From Channa striata (lineage: Eukaryota; Chordata; Actinopteri; Anabantiformes; Channidae), in the NCBI GenBank assembly GCA_033026295.1, contig CM065181.1, positions 1,550,001 to 1,614,000 of the forward strand: a stretch of DNA of 64,000 nt. Reading direction: 5' to 3'. The position numbers and the translations under genes were made by a program. The notes under the pieces were generated by a model. That model searched no databases, was not told where the DNA came from, and saw only the letters and a program-made list of their open reading frames with translations. This document shows positions 23,495-34,170 of this stretch, in pieces. Numbering within the stretch: position 1 is the first letter of the stretch; the number at the start of each line of letters is the position of its first letter.

Positions 23495-23757
23495 AGGTTC
23501 ACAAGGGGCTGGAGCTGCTCCTGGGTGTTATTAGAGAAGAGGCAGGGTATAACCTGGACAGATTACTGGGCCATTACATAGAGACAGACAAACATTCAGA
23601 CCTACTGGAAACTGACAGTCGCCAATGAAACTAGCCTGCCTGTCTTTCGAGTGTGGGAGGAAACAAGGAAATCCACAAAGGGGATAGAACTCTCCAGCTG
23701 GTCAGCAGGTGAGGCAACAGTGTTAACCACATCACCACTGTGCCACCCCTACTTAGT
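23495..23757 (-). repeat. Teleost SINE-like interspersed repeat, near full length
   Basis: This is the reverse orientation of the family also seen at 3935-4080. It begins GGGGCTGGAGCTGCTCCTGG, carries the GTGTGGGAGGAAAC core and ends CACCACTGTGCCACC. The ORF at 23437-23628 is inside this repeat and is not a gene. Confidence 0.75.
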
Positions 23758-24110
23758 GTGTACCGATATAATGTCACTGGACGTATGGAGCTTTCTGTCT
23801 GTGCTGTATGCACGTGGATGGTAATAACTGGCTAAAGTCCTCTGTCAGCCGACATCAGATATTACGGAACTCATTTAGCTGTGCAGTTTAATAATGTGAA
23901 GGTCAATTTTTTGTATTTATTATTTTTTATTATGCTAATATTATGACAAACCGTGGCAGCCCTCTGCTCCCTCAAGAGGGATAGGTTATATATGCAGGAG
24001 TAAATTTTACTGTAACATGTATGTGCAAATGCAAATAAAGGTTCTTCTTCTAGGAACATATTTTGATTGTAAACCAACAGCAAACATTGTTTACTAATGT
24101 GTTTAAAAGT
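23758..24110. other. Unassigned DNA between repeats
   Basis: No feature recognised. Confidence 0.4.
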
Positions 24111-24320
24111 TCTCTCATCCGGCTTTACACGTTTAAACTAACTGTTACATGCAGAGACAGTGAAAGCAGAATTACTTGTTGTGATCCACACAATATTGTC
24201 TAGACTTTGTTTAACAATGATGCGCTCTGACTTCTTTGGCTTTGCAAAACAGCTGCGTTTTTGCGCGTATTATTTATGAGCCTGTTCTAAAGCCTGGTTC
24301 ACTTAACTGCCTGTAGTAAA
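24111..24320 (+). repeat. 210-bp direct repeat, copy 2
   Basis: Second copy of 22428-22637, about 1.68 kb away in the same orientation. The flanks of the two copies differ. Near-identity suggests a recent duplication or recent spread of an unnamed element. Confidence 0.9.
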
Positions 24321-25294
24321 CATTGTTTGTTCTGTCTGCTGTGTATATATAACATGTTATTTTCTGGGACTTTACACCAAAATAATTTTCACTGTCTACG
24401 TTCATGCATGAAATTGTAACATTGGTACATTTAAAAAAACAACGTATATTTTATAGTAATATTACAGGCAGACAACTGCTTTTATCACGTCAGCAAAAGT
24501 CTACAAATGACAACTTAACTATAACCTTGGGTTTTGAGATTTGTTTTGTAAATTTTTTGTTTCACCACTGGATCACATTTTAATGGTGTCGTTACACAGC
24601 TCTACAGGGATGCAGTATTTTCTATCATCTCCCAGTTGTGCACAGTTTCATATTCCTATTCACATTGCCAAGAGACAGAAATAATATACATGAAGTGAAC
24701 CTTACACGGAGGTTTGCTGCTCTGTATTTAATGAATATAAATGAGAGAAGGTGCAGCGATGGATTTCAGAAGTGAGCAGCTCATCCCTGTTTCCTGTTGA
24801 TAGAAAATCGTCTCAGGCAGGAGGCCTGTGACATAATCTACAGCCTTACTTGCGCATAACTCAGAAACATACCTTATCTCACCCTCATGGCTGATATGTT
24901 AGATGCCTTTAGCTCATGGCACAAAGAACTGATCAATACGTTGTTTTTTTGTATTTTATTTTGAACATTTTAAACATTTATAAAACTTCAAACGGATTAA
25001 GATAACAACACAGCAAAAATTGACAGAAATAGTCCTAATGAGCGCAAGATTGTAAAAGTCCAGGGGTTTGTACCATACAACCATCCTGGAGGTAGATAAG
25101 GTAGCAGGTCAAGTGAAAAGCCATACTGAGAAGTGTATTTAAAGAATCAAAATAGACAAGTAAAGTGTGTAGAGGAACAAATAAATACTGAAAAGTCCAG
25201 AGGGTGCATTACTCCACAGCTACTTTTATAATAATAAAACTAATAATAATAAAAATATTTGCTTGCAGTAATAATAATATATATATAAAAAAAA
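24321..25294. other. No gene recognised
   Basis: AT-rich DNA with short ORFs only. At its end an ATAATAATATATATATA stretch (25268-25287) abuts the 3' end of the R4-type LINE. Confidence 0.45.
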
Positions 25295-28216
25295 AAATTC
25301 CCCACTCGCCCCTTCTCTTTGGGGCGGTCTTACTTCTTCCTTCAAGCTCGGGTCCTCTACCAGAGGCCTGGGAGCTTGAGGGTCCTGCGCAGTATCTTAG
25401 CTGTTCCTAGGACTGCGCTCTTCTGGACAGAGATCTCAGATGTTGTTCCTGGGATCTGCTGGAGCCACTCTCCCAGTTTGGGGTCACAACCCCAGGGTTC
25501 CTATCACCACGGGCACCACTTGTGCCTTCACCTTCCACATTTTTCTATCTCCTCTTTCAGCCCTTGGTATTTCTCAAGTTTCTCGTGTTCCTTCTTCCTG
25601 ATGTTGCTATCGCTCGGGATTGCTACATCTATCACTACAGCCTTGTTCTCCTGTTTGTCCACAACTACTATGTCCGGTTGGTTGGCCATTACCAGTTTGT
25701 CAGTCTGTATCTGGAAGTCCCACAGGATCTTAGCTCTGTCATTCTCAACCACCTTTGGGGGTGTGTCCCATCGTGACTTCGGGACTTCCAGTCCGTACTC
25801 GGCACAGATGTTCCTGTGTACTATGCCAGCCACTTGGTTATGGCGTTCCATGTATGCCCTGCCTGCTAGCATCTTGCACCCCTGTTATGTGCTGGATTGT
25901 CTCAGGGGCATCTTTGCACAGCCTGCACCTGGGGTCTTGCCTGGTATGGTAGATCCCAGCCTCTATTGATCTTGTACTCAGAGCCTGCTCCTGTGCTGCT
26001 AGGATTAGTGCCTCTGTGCTGTCTTTCAGTCCAGCTTTGTCCAGCCACTGGTAGGATTTTTCAATGTCAGCCACTTCTTCTATCTGCCGGTGATACATAC
26101 CGTGCAGGGGTTTGTCCTTCCATGATGGATCCTGCTCTTCCTGTCCTTGCTCCTCCTCTGGTTTCTGCTGCCTGAGGTATTCACTAAGCACGTCATCACT
26201 TGGGGCCATCTTCCTGATGTATTCACGGAGCTTAGTTGTTTCATCCTGGATAGTGGCTCTGACGCTCACTAGTCCTCGGCCTCCTTCCTTGCACTTAGCG
26301 TACAGTCTCAGGGTGCTGGATTTGGGGTGAAACCCTCCATGCATTGTAAGGAGCTTCCTTGTCCTGATGTCAGTGGCTTCCATCTCCTCCTTTGGCCAGC
26401 TTATTATGCCAGCTGGGTACCTGAAGACCGGGAGGGCGTAGGTGTTGATCGCCCGGACCTTGTTCTTCCCATTCAGCTGACTTCTCAGGACTTGCCTTAC
26501 TCTCTGGAGGTACTTGGTGGTCGCTGCTTTCCTTGCGGCCTCTTCGTGGTTACCATTTGCCTGCGGGATCCCAAGGTACTTGTAGCTGTCTTCCACATCT
26601 GCTATCTTGCCTTCTGGTAGTACAATCCCCTCAGTTCTGACTACCTTTCCTCTCCTCGCAACCATCCGGCCACACTTGTCCAGTCCGAATGACATTCCGA
26701 TGTCTTGGCTGTATATCCTGGTGGTATGTATCAGCGAGTCGATGTCTCGTTCGCTTCTGGCATACAGCTTGATGTCATCCATGTAGAGGAGGTGGCTGAC
26801 GGTTGCTCCATTGCGTAGTCGATATCCGTAACCACTCTTGGCGATGATCTGGCTGAGGGGGTTCAGGCCTATGCAGAACAGCAGCGGGGAAAGAGCATCT
26901 CCTTGGTATATGCCGCACTTGATGTTGACTTGGGCAATTGGCTGGAATTTGGCCTTTAGTGTTGTTTTCCACCTTCCCATTGAGTTCTGGATGAAGGCTC
27001 TTAGAGTCCTGTTGATCTTGTACAGTTCTAAGCATTCCATGATCCATGTGTGCGGCATCGAGTCGTAGGCTTTCTTGTAGTCAATCCAGGCAGTGCACAG
27101 GTTGGTATGTCTGGTCTTGCAGTCTTGGGTGACCGCTTTATCTACCAGGAGCTGGTGCTTGGCTCCTCTGGTGTTACTACCAATTCCTTTCTGTGCTTTG
27201 CTCATGTATTGATCCACGTGCCTGGTCATCTTAGCCGCTATGATGCCCGACAGGAGCTTCCATGTTGTGCAGAGGCAGGTTATTGGGCGGTAGTTGGATG
27301 GGACTGCTCCCTTCTGGGGGTCCTTCACGATCAGTACTGTTCGTCCTTCCGTTAGCCATTCAGGGTGGGTTCCATCCACTATTAGCGTGTTCATTTGTGC
27401 CGCCAGTCGCTCATGAAGGGAAGTTAGCCAGTAGGCATGGATCATGTCAGGCCCTGGTGCTGTCCAGTTCTTCATGCCTGAGACCCTCTCTTGGATGTCT
27501 GCCATTGTGATGGTTACTGGATCTTGTTCAGGAAGGTTGCTGTGGTCTGCTCTCAAGTCCACCAGCCATTGGGCATTGCTGTTATGTGTTGCCTCCTTCT
27601 CCCATATGTTCTTCCAGTATTCTTCAGTCTCCAGCCTTGGCGGGTCTGCTCTCATGTTATTACCCTGCCACTGTGAGTACACCCTGGATTGGCTCAGTGG
27701 AGAACATCCTGTTTATTCTCCTGGTTTCAACTTCTCGGGTGTATCTCTTCAGCCGGGTAGCCAGGGCTGTGAGCCTTTGTTTGGCAGTCTCAAGGGCCTC
27801 AGGTATGGAAAGGTTGTTGTATTTCTCAGGCAGGTTGTACTTCTTCATCATGCCTTTCTGTAAGGCCGATAGTTGGTTAACTTCTCTCCGTGTTGCCTTG
27901 ATCTTAGCCTCCAACCTCCGTTTCCATGGAGGATAGTGCACCTTATTTGTGCTTGTGTTGATCTTATAGCCAAGCACCTCAAGGATCACAGTTGCTGTGC
28001 TGTATATCAGCTGGTTGGTTTCAGTGATGGTCATAGTTGGGATTGTCTGTAGTGCTGCATTAACATCCTCTAGGAGACTTTCAGAAGGTACTTCACGTAT
28101 TCTTGGTAACCAGCCACAGGGGTGCCAGGAGTCCATCTTAGCCATGATTTTCAATCTCAGGTCAGCTGCTCTTGCATTAAGCTCTGTTGTTATTGGGGCT
28201 TGGAACCCAATCTCCG

Positions 28217-28220
<4 letters not shown>
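25295..28220 (-). pseudogene. R4-clade LINE (Dong/Rex6 type) with RT and restriction-like endonuclease
   Basis: The frame runs from about 28220 down to a TAG at 25357-25359. Order: N-terminal region; RT (27682-25838 frame) with GAVPSNYRPITCLCTTWKLL, TAWIDYKKAYDSMPHTWIME, GIYQGDALSPLLFCIGLNPL and catalytic YMDD at 26774-26785; a C-x2-C-x7-H knuckle (CRLCKDAPETIQH); and a restriction-like endonuclease with QPDIVVVDKQENKAVVIDVA. This last domain, not an APE domain, marks the R2/R4 group. Single-base frameshifts near 27670, 25880, 25540 and 25485 disable an otherwise well-preserved copy. The 5' end directly abuts a (TA)n tract, suggesting 5' truncation there. Shadow ORFs on the + strand are not genes. 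Confidence 0.9.
25307..25326 (-). other. 3' stem-loop of the R4-type LINE
   Basis: CGCCCC at 25307-25312 pairs with GGGGCG at 25321-25326 across an 8-base loop, immediately inside the 3' end of the LINE. A role in reverse-transcriptase recognition of the RNA 3' end is plausible for R2/R4-group elements but is inferred. Confidence 0.6.

Positions 28221-28306
<86 letters not shown>
28221..28306. repeat. (TA)43 microsatellite
   Basis: An uninterrupted TA dinucleotide tract at the 5' edge of the R4-type LINE. It gives long Tyr-Ile ORFs on both strands that are artefacts. Confidence 0.98.
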
Positions 28307-28311
<5 letters not shown>

Positions 28312-28319
28312 AACAAAAA

Positions 28320-29385
28320 AACCCAAGATGTCTAACGGGTGGGACAGTCTTTTAACTGTGTAATATGATCAATGAAAGGCCCCCAGATTAAAAAAAATAT
28401 TGCAGGAAGCAGAAAAAGAATATCTGATCTTTTCCAAGTATAAACAGGCAATCGTGTCATTAAGCCACTTCTTAAAACAAGGGGGAAAGCAGACTTCCAC
28501 TTCCTCAATATGGTTCTTTTTGCTATCACAATAAGGGAGTCCTGAAAGTCCTTGAGAACAGCCTGTTATAGCAAAAAACAATCTGGGGTAATCTGTCTCT
28601 CATATGCTGTACTATATAAATCCAATATATCCTTGTTTCCTCTTAAAACTGCTGGAAACATCCTATTTAATTTGGTTTTGGACAGATGTATGCGATGCAT
28701 CACCTTAAGCTGTATAAGTTGAAGTCTAGCGTTAATGGAGCACTCTTTGATCCTCTCAAGACCAAAGCTCCATTGTAATCTCTTGTCCAATTTCTTTACA
28801 CCAAGCTTTCTTAAAGCATTCAGATGAAATGGTCTCTACAAACAGGTCCACATATTGTGATATTAGGTCTTTAAAGGTGGGGGCTTGCGACACATAGTCG
28901 TAAAATGCAAGTTGAACAGGAAGAGTCTCATTTTGACCAAGGGACAGCTTAACAAAGTGTCTAACTTATCTAAAGTATCGAAAGACATGACTATGAGGTG
29001 ACTTGAATTTAACATGTAGCTTGGCAAAAGTAGCACATTTTTTGTTTATGTATAAATTGTTGATTGTCTGTAGTCTCTTCTCGGCCCAAAGCGAAAAACA
29101 GCGTCCATTTGACTAGGTTAAAAGTTTTGATCATGACAGATTGGTGAGCAAACTGGCACATGCTTAAAGCCCAACACCCCTTTGATCTGCTTGAGAATCC
29201 TGACAGTATTTCTTAAAGTAAAATCTGTGTGTAATAACTTGAGGAGTGAGTCCACGTTTGAGAATAATTAAGCAGGTAAGGACGTGTTAGCAGCAACTGC
29301 CACCTTATGTGTCTCAATTAGCAACCATTTAGGGGAATTCTCCCCCCATTTTTTAGGCGAAAAGTCTCCCCAAAACGTCATCACT
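28320..29385 (-). pseudogene. L1/Tx1-like LINE, C-terminal half
   Basis: Read on the - strand with several frameshifts: SPKWLLIETHKVAVAANTSL, LRNTVRILKQIKGVLGFKHV, SLGQNETLPVQLAFYDYVSQ, then ERIKECSINARLQLIQLKVM and HRIHLSKTKLNRMFPAVLRG, with a tail to about 28320. This pattern is typical of the post-RT C-terminus of L1-group (Tx1/fish L1) LINEs. It continues the 31490-32430 fragment, with the element interrupted by an insertion between 29.4 and 31.49 kb. Confidence 0.75.
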
Positions 29386-29390
29386 CATCA

Positions 29391-29435
29391 CTTATGTAGC
29401 TAGATTGCTACATAAGTCACATTAGATTATGTGAC
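29391..29435. repeat. Two adjacent hairpins with identical TAGATT loops
   Basis: CTTATGTAGC / TAGATT / GCTACATAAG (29391-29416) is a perfect 10-bp-arm hairpin. It is followed by GTCACAT / TAGATT / ATGTGAC (29416-29435) with 7-bp arms. Both loops are the same hexamer. Confidence 0.9.
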
Positions 29436-30999
29436 TTGGGTAATTTGATATTAATGCAAAACCATTAATTTCCTCAAAATGAGGCACCAGGTCTTTCAAG
29501 CTGAACCAAGCTATGATTAAAATAATACCTGAACCGCCGATGGTCCACAGTAACAATAGAATTACGTAAACAACAATTTGACCCAAGATCAGTCTTTGGT
29601 CATGAGTTCTTTACCGTTTCAGTGACTTTGTCTGTTTCTCGAAAGAAAGACGAACACAGAACCAGTTCTTTTAAAATATTTATTAATCTACAACTACAGA
29701 GAATATAGATAAATGTGAGTATACATATGGATATACAGAATGGAATAAATGGAATAAATGAATAGACAACAAAATATGAAATAACCAATTCTAAGTAAAC
29801 GGATAAATAAACCAGGTATGCAAGTGTGTGTGATGAATTTGGACTCGAGAAAGGAGTCTAGTCACCATTTTCCTCTAAATAATAGAAATGATATCTTAGA
29901 AACTCTAGAAGGAAACTTCAAGAAGTTTCCATTGGTTTAGCGACTGTACAGACACCAGACTTTCCATAAAACAGAGAGAGATACTTCTCTTGCCTTGTGC
30001 TGCTGCAGGTCCTTCTGCCGTATTCGGTGCTAGTCAAACCGTTCCGCGGCCGAAGGGCGAGATGTGGTGCCTCGCTTCCAGCAGAATCGCTCCCAGAGTG
30101 AGGGTAGTCCGGTTTAGTGCGAACCGAGGTCAGCTGGGTTCAAGTTTTGCTTGAAATTCCGATCATTAAAAATGGCTAACAAAGACAAAAATAAGCAGGA
30201 AAGAATTTAAAAGAATTTAAAAAGGTACAGAGGAGAGAATTAACGACAAAAAGTAATTTTAAACAACTTCAGCTAAGTTAAATTAGCTGAGGCACATTTC
30301 TTTTTCAGGATGGAATTCTGAAGTTGTTTAAAAGCTTGAACTGGAAGTGAGCTGGAAGTGAGCTGGAACTACGCGGGAACTCTACGGGAACTTTAACTTT
30401 ATTTTATATCCTGGGGCGTCACCAAGATTATGAGGCCTTGCTGCTAAATTGTAATTTACCGCGGAGGGCAGAGCTATTCCCTCCTCTAGATCACATTGAA
30501 TCCTTTGTACGGTTTAATCACACAAAGTCGAGTATATATTTCTCTTTTCATCAAGCCCAAAATCTCATACTATAAAACAAAGCAAAATATTACAATTGTT
30601 CTACTGTGCAAACTCCTATGGAGGTTAAAATGCTTAAAGCAACATGACTGCTGTGTGTAATAGTTATGTTATGTGTGTAATGTCTCATTTTGACATACTT
30701 GTGAGAGTTCTGATTAGATGAATAGATGGAATCCAATGATTATTACATGGAAGATTTGCTTTGTCTAATACCTATTAATACACAGTGTAGAGAACAAAGT
30801 GAAGAACACACAATAACAATTAGGAATTCAGTCATGCATTACATAACGTTTACATAACTAAGCGGGTGTATACAAGGCGTGCATGAATATGTAACATGTA
30901 TGTGTATTGTTACACATACATTTTAACAGATGAATATGACATCTTGTTTAAACTTTCAGACAACAAGTTAATACCGTTTAATTTCTATAATTTCTATAG

Positions 31000-31160
31000 A
31001 CGAGTACTTCCTGAGATGCTTCCACCCGAGGATGGCAATGTTGTGCCTTGCTACTCTCTCTCATCACTTAAATTAAAGCTTTTTAATTTGCAACTATGTG
31101 AATTTTCGGCCTAGAATAACCAGAGTTACACCAAACTGTTGCATAATTTCTCCTGAACAT
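31000..31160 (+). repeat. Dispersed repeat shared with 8680-8850
   Basis: Same orientation as the 8.7-kb copy, with shared TATAGACGA, TTCCACCC and GGCAATGTTGTGCC blocks. Family unknown. Confidence 0.55.
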
Positions 31161-31489
31161 GGTGGTGTACATCACATGCACATTGGAAATTCGGAATATC
31201 TATTTTCTAAGGTTAGAAGTCCAAAGGAAATTGGTTACATTTCAATTCATCTATTCCCCCTTTTGGTCTGCTGGTTGAGTCTGATAAGGGAGATTTACAA
31301 GTGTAATTTAAAGGATGGCTCCAAGGATGGTCCTTCGCGGATTAGCGTTAACGGCTGGGTGCCAGCCGGAGAAGTTGATTCTGTTTGCGAACTTTGGGAA
31401 CAGATGTAGGGAGGTGTAGAAGAACCAGGGTTTTCTGGTCCTTATCTTGGGGGAGGTTGAAGAAACACTTTTACCTCGATGTAGAAGAA

Positions 31490-32430
31490 TGTAGCTCAGG
31501 TCCAGGCTTTTTCATCACAAAGAAATGGATGCTACACTTACTAATGCTACTAGTAGTAGCCCAGTAGTAGTATCTGAGGACTGGAAGTCCCAGCCCCCGT
31601 TCTGACCTAGGTTTTTGTATGTGTGCTTTAGAGATACGAGGGGGTTTATAACTCCAAACAACTCTGGCTTCATTATAGAGTCTTAAAAAAAGAGGATGTA
31701 AGAAAAATTGGCACATCTTGGAAAAGATAATTGGAGCATCCTTCATCCTTATGGCGTTGAACCTACCAACCAAAGATCGGAGTAAAAGCTTCCAATTTTC
31801 AATAAGGTATTTAAGTTTGTTGACCATCTGCAAGTAGTTGAGACTTTGATTTTTAGGAATTTTTAATCTAAGGTACACAAAGCTGAAATTTAAAAAATAA
31901 GAGTTTTAAGAAAAAGTGGGTCTAAGTCAGCAGAGAGTAGCATAAGAGTATTCTTCTGCCAGTTAATATTTGATCCGGCTTAGGAGCCAAACTCCCTTAT
32001 AACATCAAGAAGAAGGGAAGGGAGAAATGTACATTGGAATTTGTCAGTATCACATCATCTGCATACAGGCCAATAAGAGATTCAGTATTGCCTACTTTTC
32101 CTGCCAGTTATTTGAGAGCTAGACCTTCTGCTGTGCGTCCCAAGAAATTACGGCAGAGCCGGGCGCCTTGGCTGAATACATGACATTCATTAGTAAGCGA
32201 ACATTAGAAAAAAGAGTATCTGGCAGGGATGAAGTCTGACTGATCAGGATGAATAAACATTCCAATACGTTGACTCAGTCGATTAGCTAGTATCTTTGCA
32301 ATTATCTTTTGGTCATTATTCAGTAGGCTTATAGGTCTATATGATGGCGGATTAGATTCATCTCTATCTTTTTTTAATATGAGACAAATACACAAGGAGA
32401 AGAAGGAGTAAGCTCTATCAGAGGACATAT
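31490..32430 (-). pseudogene. L1/Tx1-like LINE, reverse transcriptase part
   Basis: The - strand shows YRPISLLNNDQKIIAKILAN and RLSQRIGMFIHPDQSDFIPA (RT start, 32430-32204). The catalytic YADD follows at 32054-32065 (IGLYADDVILTNSN), then NWKLLLRSLVGRFNAIRMKD and KPPRISKAHIQKPRSERGLG. Stops and frameshifts separate the pieces. The 5' endonuclease is missing: similarity begins only at 32430, where an RTE tail lies on the other strand. Confidence 0.85.
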
Positions 32431-32552
32431 GTGGATGTGCTAACAGAGGACATGAGGTTGGCTGGTGTCAGAGAGGAAGATGCCCAGGATAGAGTGAGGT
32501 GGAAACGGATGATTCGCTGTGGCGACCCCTGATGGGAAAAGCCGAAAGAGAA
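32420..32552 (+). mobile_element. RTE-clade LINE 3' tail fragment
   Basis: The frame reads YVDVLTEDMRLAGVREEDAQ, then DRVRWKRMIRCGDP and a stop, followed by GGAAAAGCCGAAAGAGAAG. This is the extreme C-terminus and 3' UTR of the RTE family that provides the 5561-7399 copy, which lacks this end. Confidence 0.85.
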
Positions 32553-32955
32553 GGAGTAGGTCATCTGAAGCACCCTAAAGTCTTTTCTGACATGGATAGG
32601 GAGCCAACAAACTTTTAACTTCAAAAACACTTGTCCTCAGGGGTCATAAAGGGACAAAAATGGGAAGTTGAAATTAGTGCAATATGCAAAACATGAATTT
32701 TAGATTTAAATATTTCAGTCTTTCATTACTAGCTTGAGGCAGTCCTGAAAACAACTATTACGGCATCTCAACCTAGATGATACAAAGGCATAATTTAATA
32801 TCTCTGCATCAACCATGGACAGAACCTTCTGCTTTTTTTTTATGGCAGTCAGCTCTACATCCCTACAGGACCTAATAGTCAACAAACCATGCACAATGAT
32901 TAAGACATAAATGTTGTTAACAAATATTAAAAATCAAGTTAAATTAACAAATTTA
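32553..32955. other. Unassigned DNA
   Basis: No recognisable exon or repeat apart from a short T run. Confidence 0.4.
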
Positions 32956-33239
32956 CATACTGTCACGACTCAGTTCTTCAGCCCCACTTCCTCCCTTGCA
33001 CTTTTTTTTTGTTACCCGCTCTCCTCCACTTCCTGTCCAGTTGTACTACGGCTCAGGCAACTTCACCACCCTTGATTGTCCTCAATTGGTTTCACCTGTT
33101 CCCCCTGTCTATTTGTACCCGGACTTCACCACAGCTTGATGCCAGATCGTCTTTCTGTATGACTGCCAGCAGTCCCCCAGGAAGTTCTCTCGCCATACCG
33201 GATGTTCATATTGGACCGACACAGCCTGCCACGTCTCAG

Positions 33240-33860
33240 GTTCAAGCCATCTTCTGCCACGACTCCTGTTCAAGCCGTCTTCTGCCACGAGTCACGATCA
33301 AGCCGTCTTCAGCCACGAGCCAGGTTCAAGCCGTCTTCAGCCACGAGTCAGGTTCAAGCCGTCTTCAGCCACGACTCACGCTCAAGCCGTCTTCTGCCAC
33401 GAGTCACGCTCAAGCCGTCTTCTGCCACGAGTCACGCTCAAGCCGTCTTCTGCCACGAGTCACGCTCAAGCCGTCTTCTGCCACGACTCACGCTCAAGCC
33501 GTCTTCTGCCACGACTCACGCTCAAGCCGTCTTCAGCCACCAGTCACGCTCAAGCCGTCTTCAGCCACCAGTCACGCTCAAGCCGTCTTCAGCCACGAGT
33601 CAGGTTCAGTCAGCGCGAGTCAGGTTCAAGCCGTCTTCAGCCACGAGTCAGGTTCAAGCCGCCAGGTTCAGCCACCAGTCAGGTTCAAGCAGCCACCGTC
33701 TTCAGTCGAGGTTCAAGCCGCTCCCGCCACGACTCAGGTTCAAGCCGCTCCGCCACGACTTTCAGCCACGACTCAGGTTCAAGCCGCCTCAGCCCACGAC
33801 TCAGGTTCAAGCCGTCTCCGCGACGACTCAGGTTCAAGCCGTCTCCGCCTCAGGTTCCCG
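33240..33860 (+). repeat. 28-bp minisatellite, array 1 (variable units)
   Basis: Units of 28 bp built on CAAGCCGTCTTCTGCCACGA plus CTCACGCT vary at a few positions (GAGTCACGCT, GAGTCAGGTT). They are regular to about 33605 and then degenerate with internal deletions to about 33860. Because 28 is not a multiple of 3, any one frame cycles through all three phases every 84 bp, producing a 28-residue protein periodicity. Confidence 0.95.
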
Positions 33861-34002
33861 CCCCTCTCACGTGCCGTCTCCGCCACGACTCACCAGCCTC
33901 TCCGCCACGACAGCCACCACTGGTCACCAGGCTGTCTGCTTCCACCATTCACCTACAATCCAAGGTCTCCGGCAACCAGCCTGCACAGCCTCGACTCCCC
34001 CT

Positions 34003-34170
34003 CAAGCCGTCTCCCGCCTCGACTCCCCCTCAAGCCGTCTCCCGCCTCGACTCCCCCTCAAGCCGTCTCCCGCCTCGACTCCCCCTCAAGCCGTCTCCCG
34101 CCTCGACTCCCCCTCAAGCCGTCTCCCGCCTCGACTCCCCCTCAAGCCGTCTCCCGCCTCGACTCCCCCT
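34003..34170 (+). repeat. 28-bp minisatellite, array 2 (six near-perfect units)
   Basis: Six consecutive copies of a 28-bp unit start with CAAGCCGTCTCCCGCCTCGA and end with CTCCCCCT. The first ten bases equal those of array 1, so both arrays derive from one ancestral unit. The high identity here suggests a recent expansion. Confidence 0.97.

Larger units (their letters stand above)
29386..31489. mobile_element. Unidentified ~2.1-kb insertion splitting the L1-like LINE
   Basis: L1-like coding similarity stops at about 31490 and resumes near 29385 on the - strand, so the intervening DNA is an insertion. ATGTAGCT occurs near both edges (29394-29401 and 31489-31496), which might be an 8-bp target duplication. 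No transposase, gag or pol was recognised. It contains two tandem hairpins at 29391-29435 and a block shared with 8680-8850. Possibly an LTR-like or composite element. Confidence 0.55.

Noticed and set aside
25319..28335. Numerous + strand ORFs over the R4-type LINE, including Tyr-Ile repeats
   Set aside because: They are shadows of the - strand LINE frame or of the (TA)n tract.
33240..34170. CRISPR-like array
   Set aside because: The units are contiguous 28-bp tandem repeats without unique spacers, in a vertebrate genome and within an LTR.
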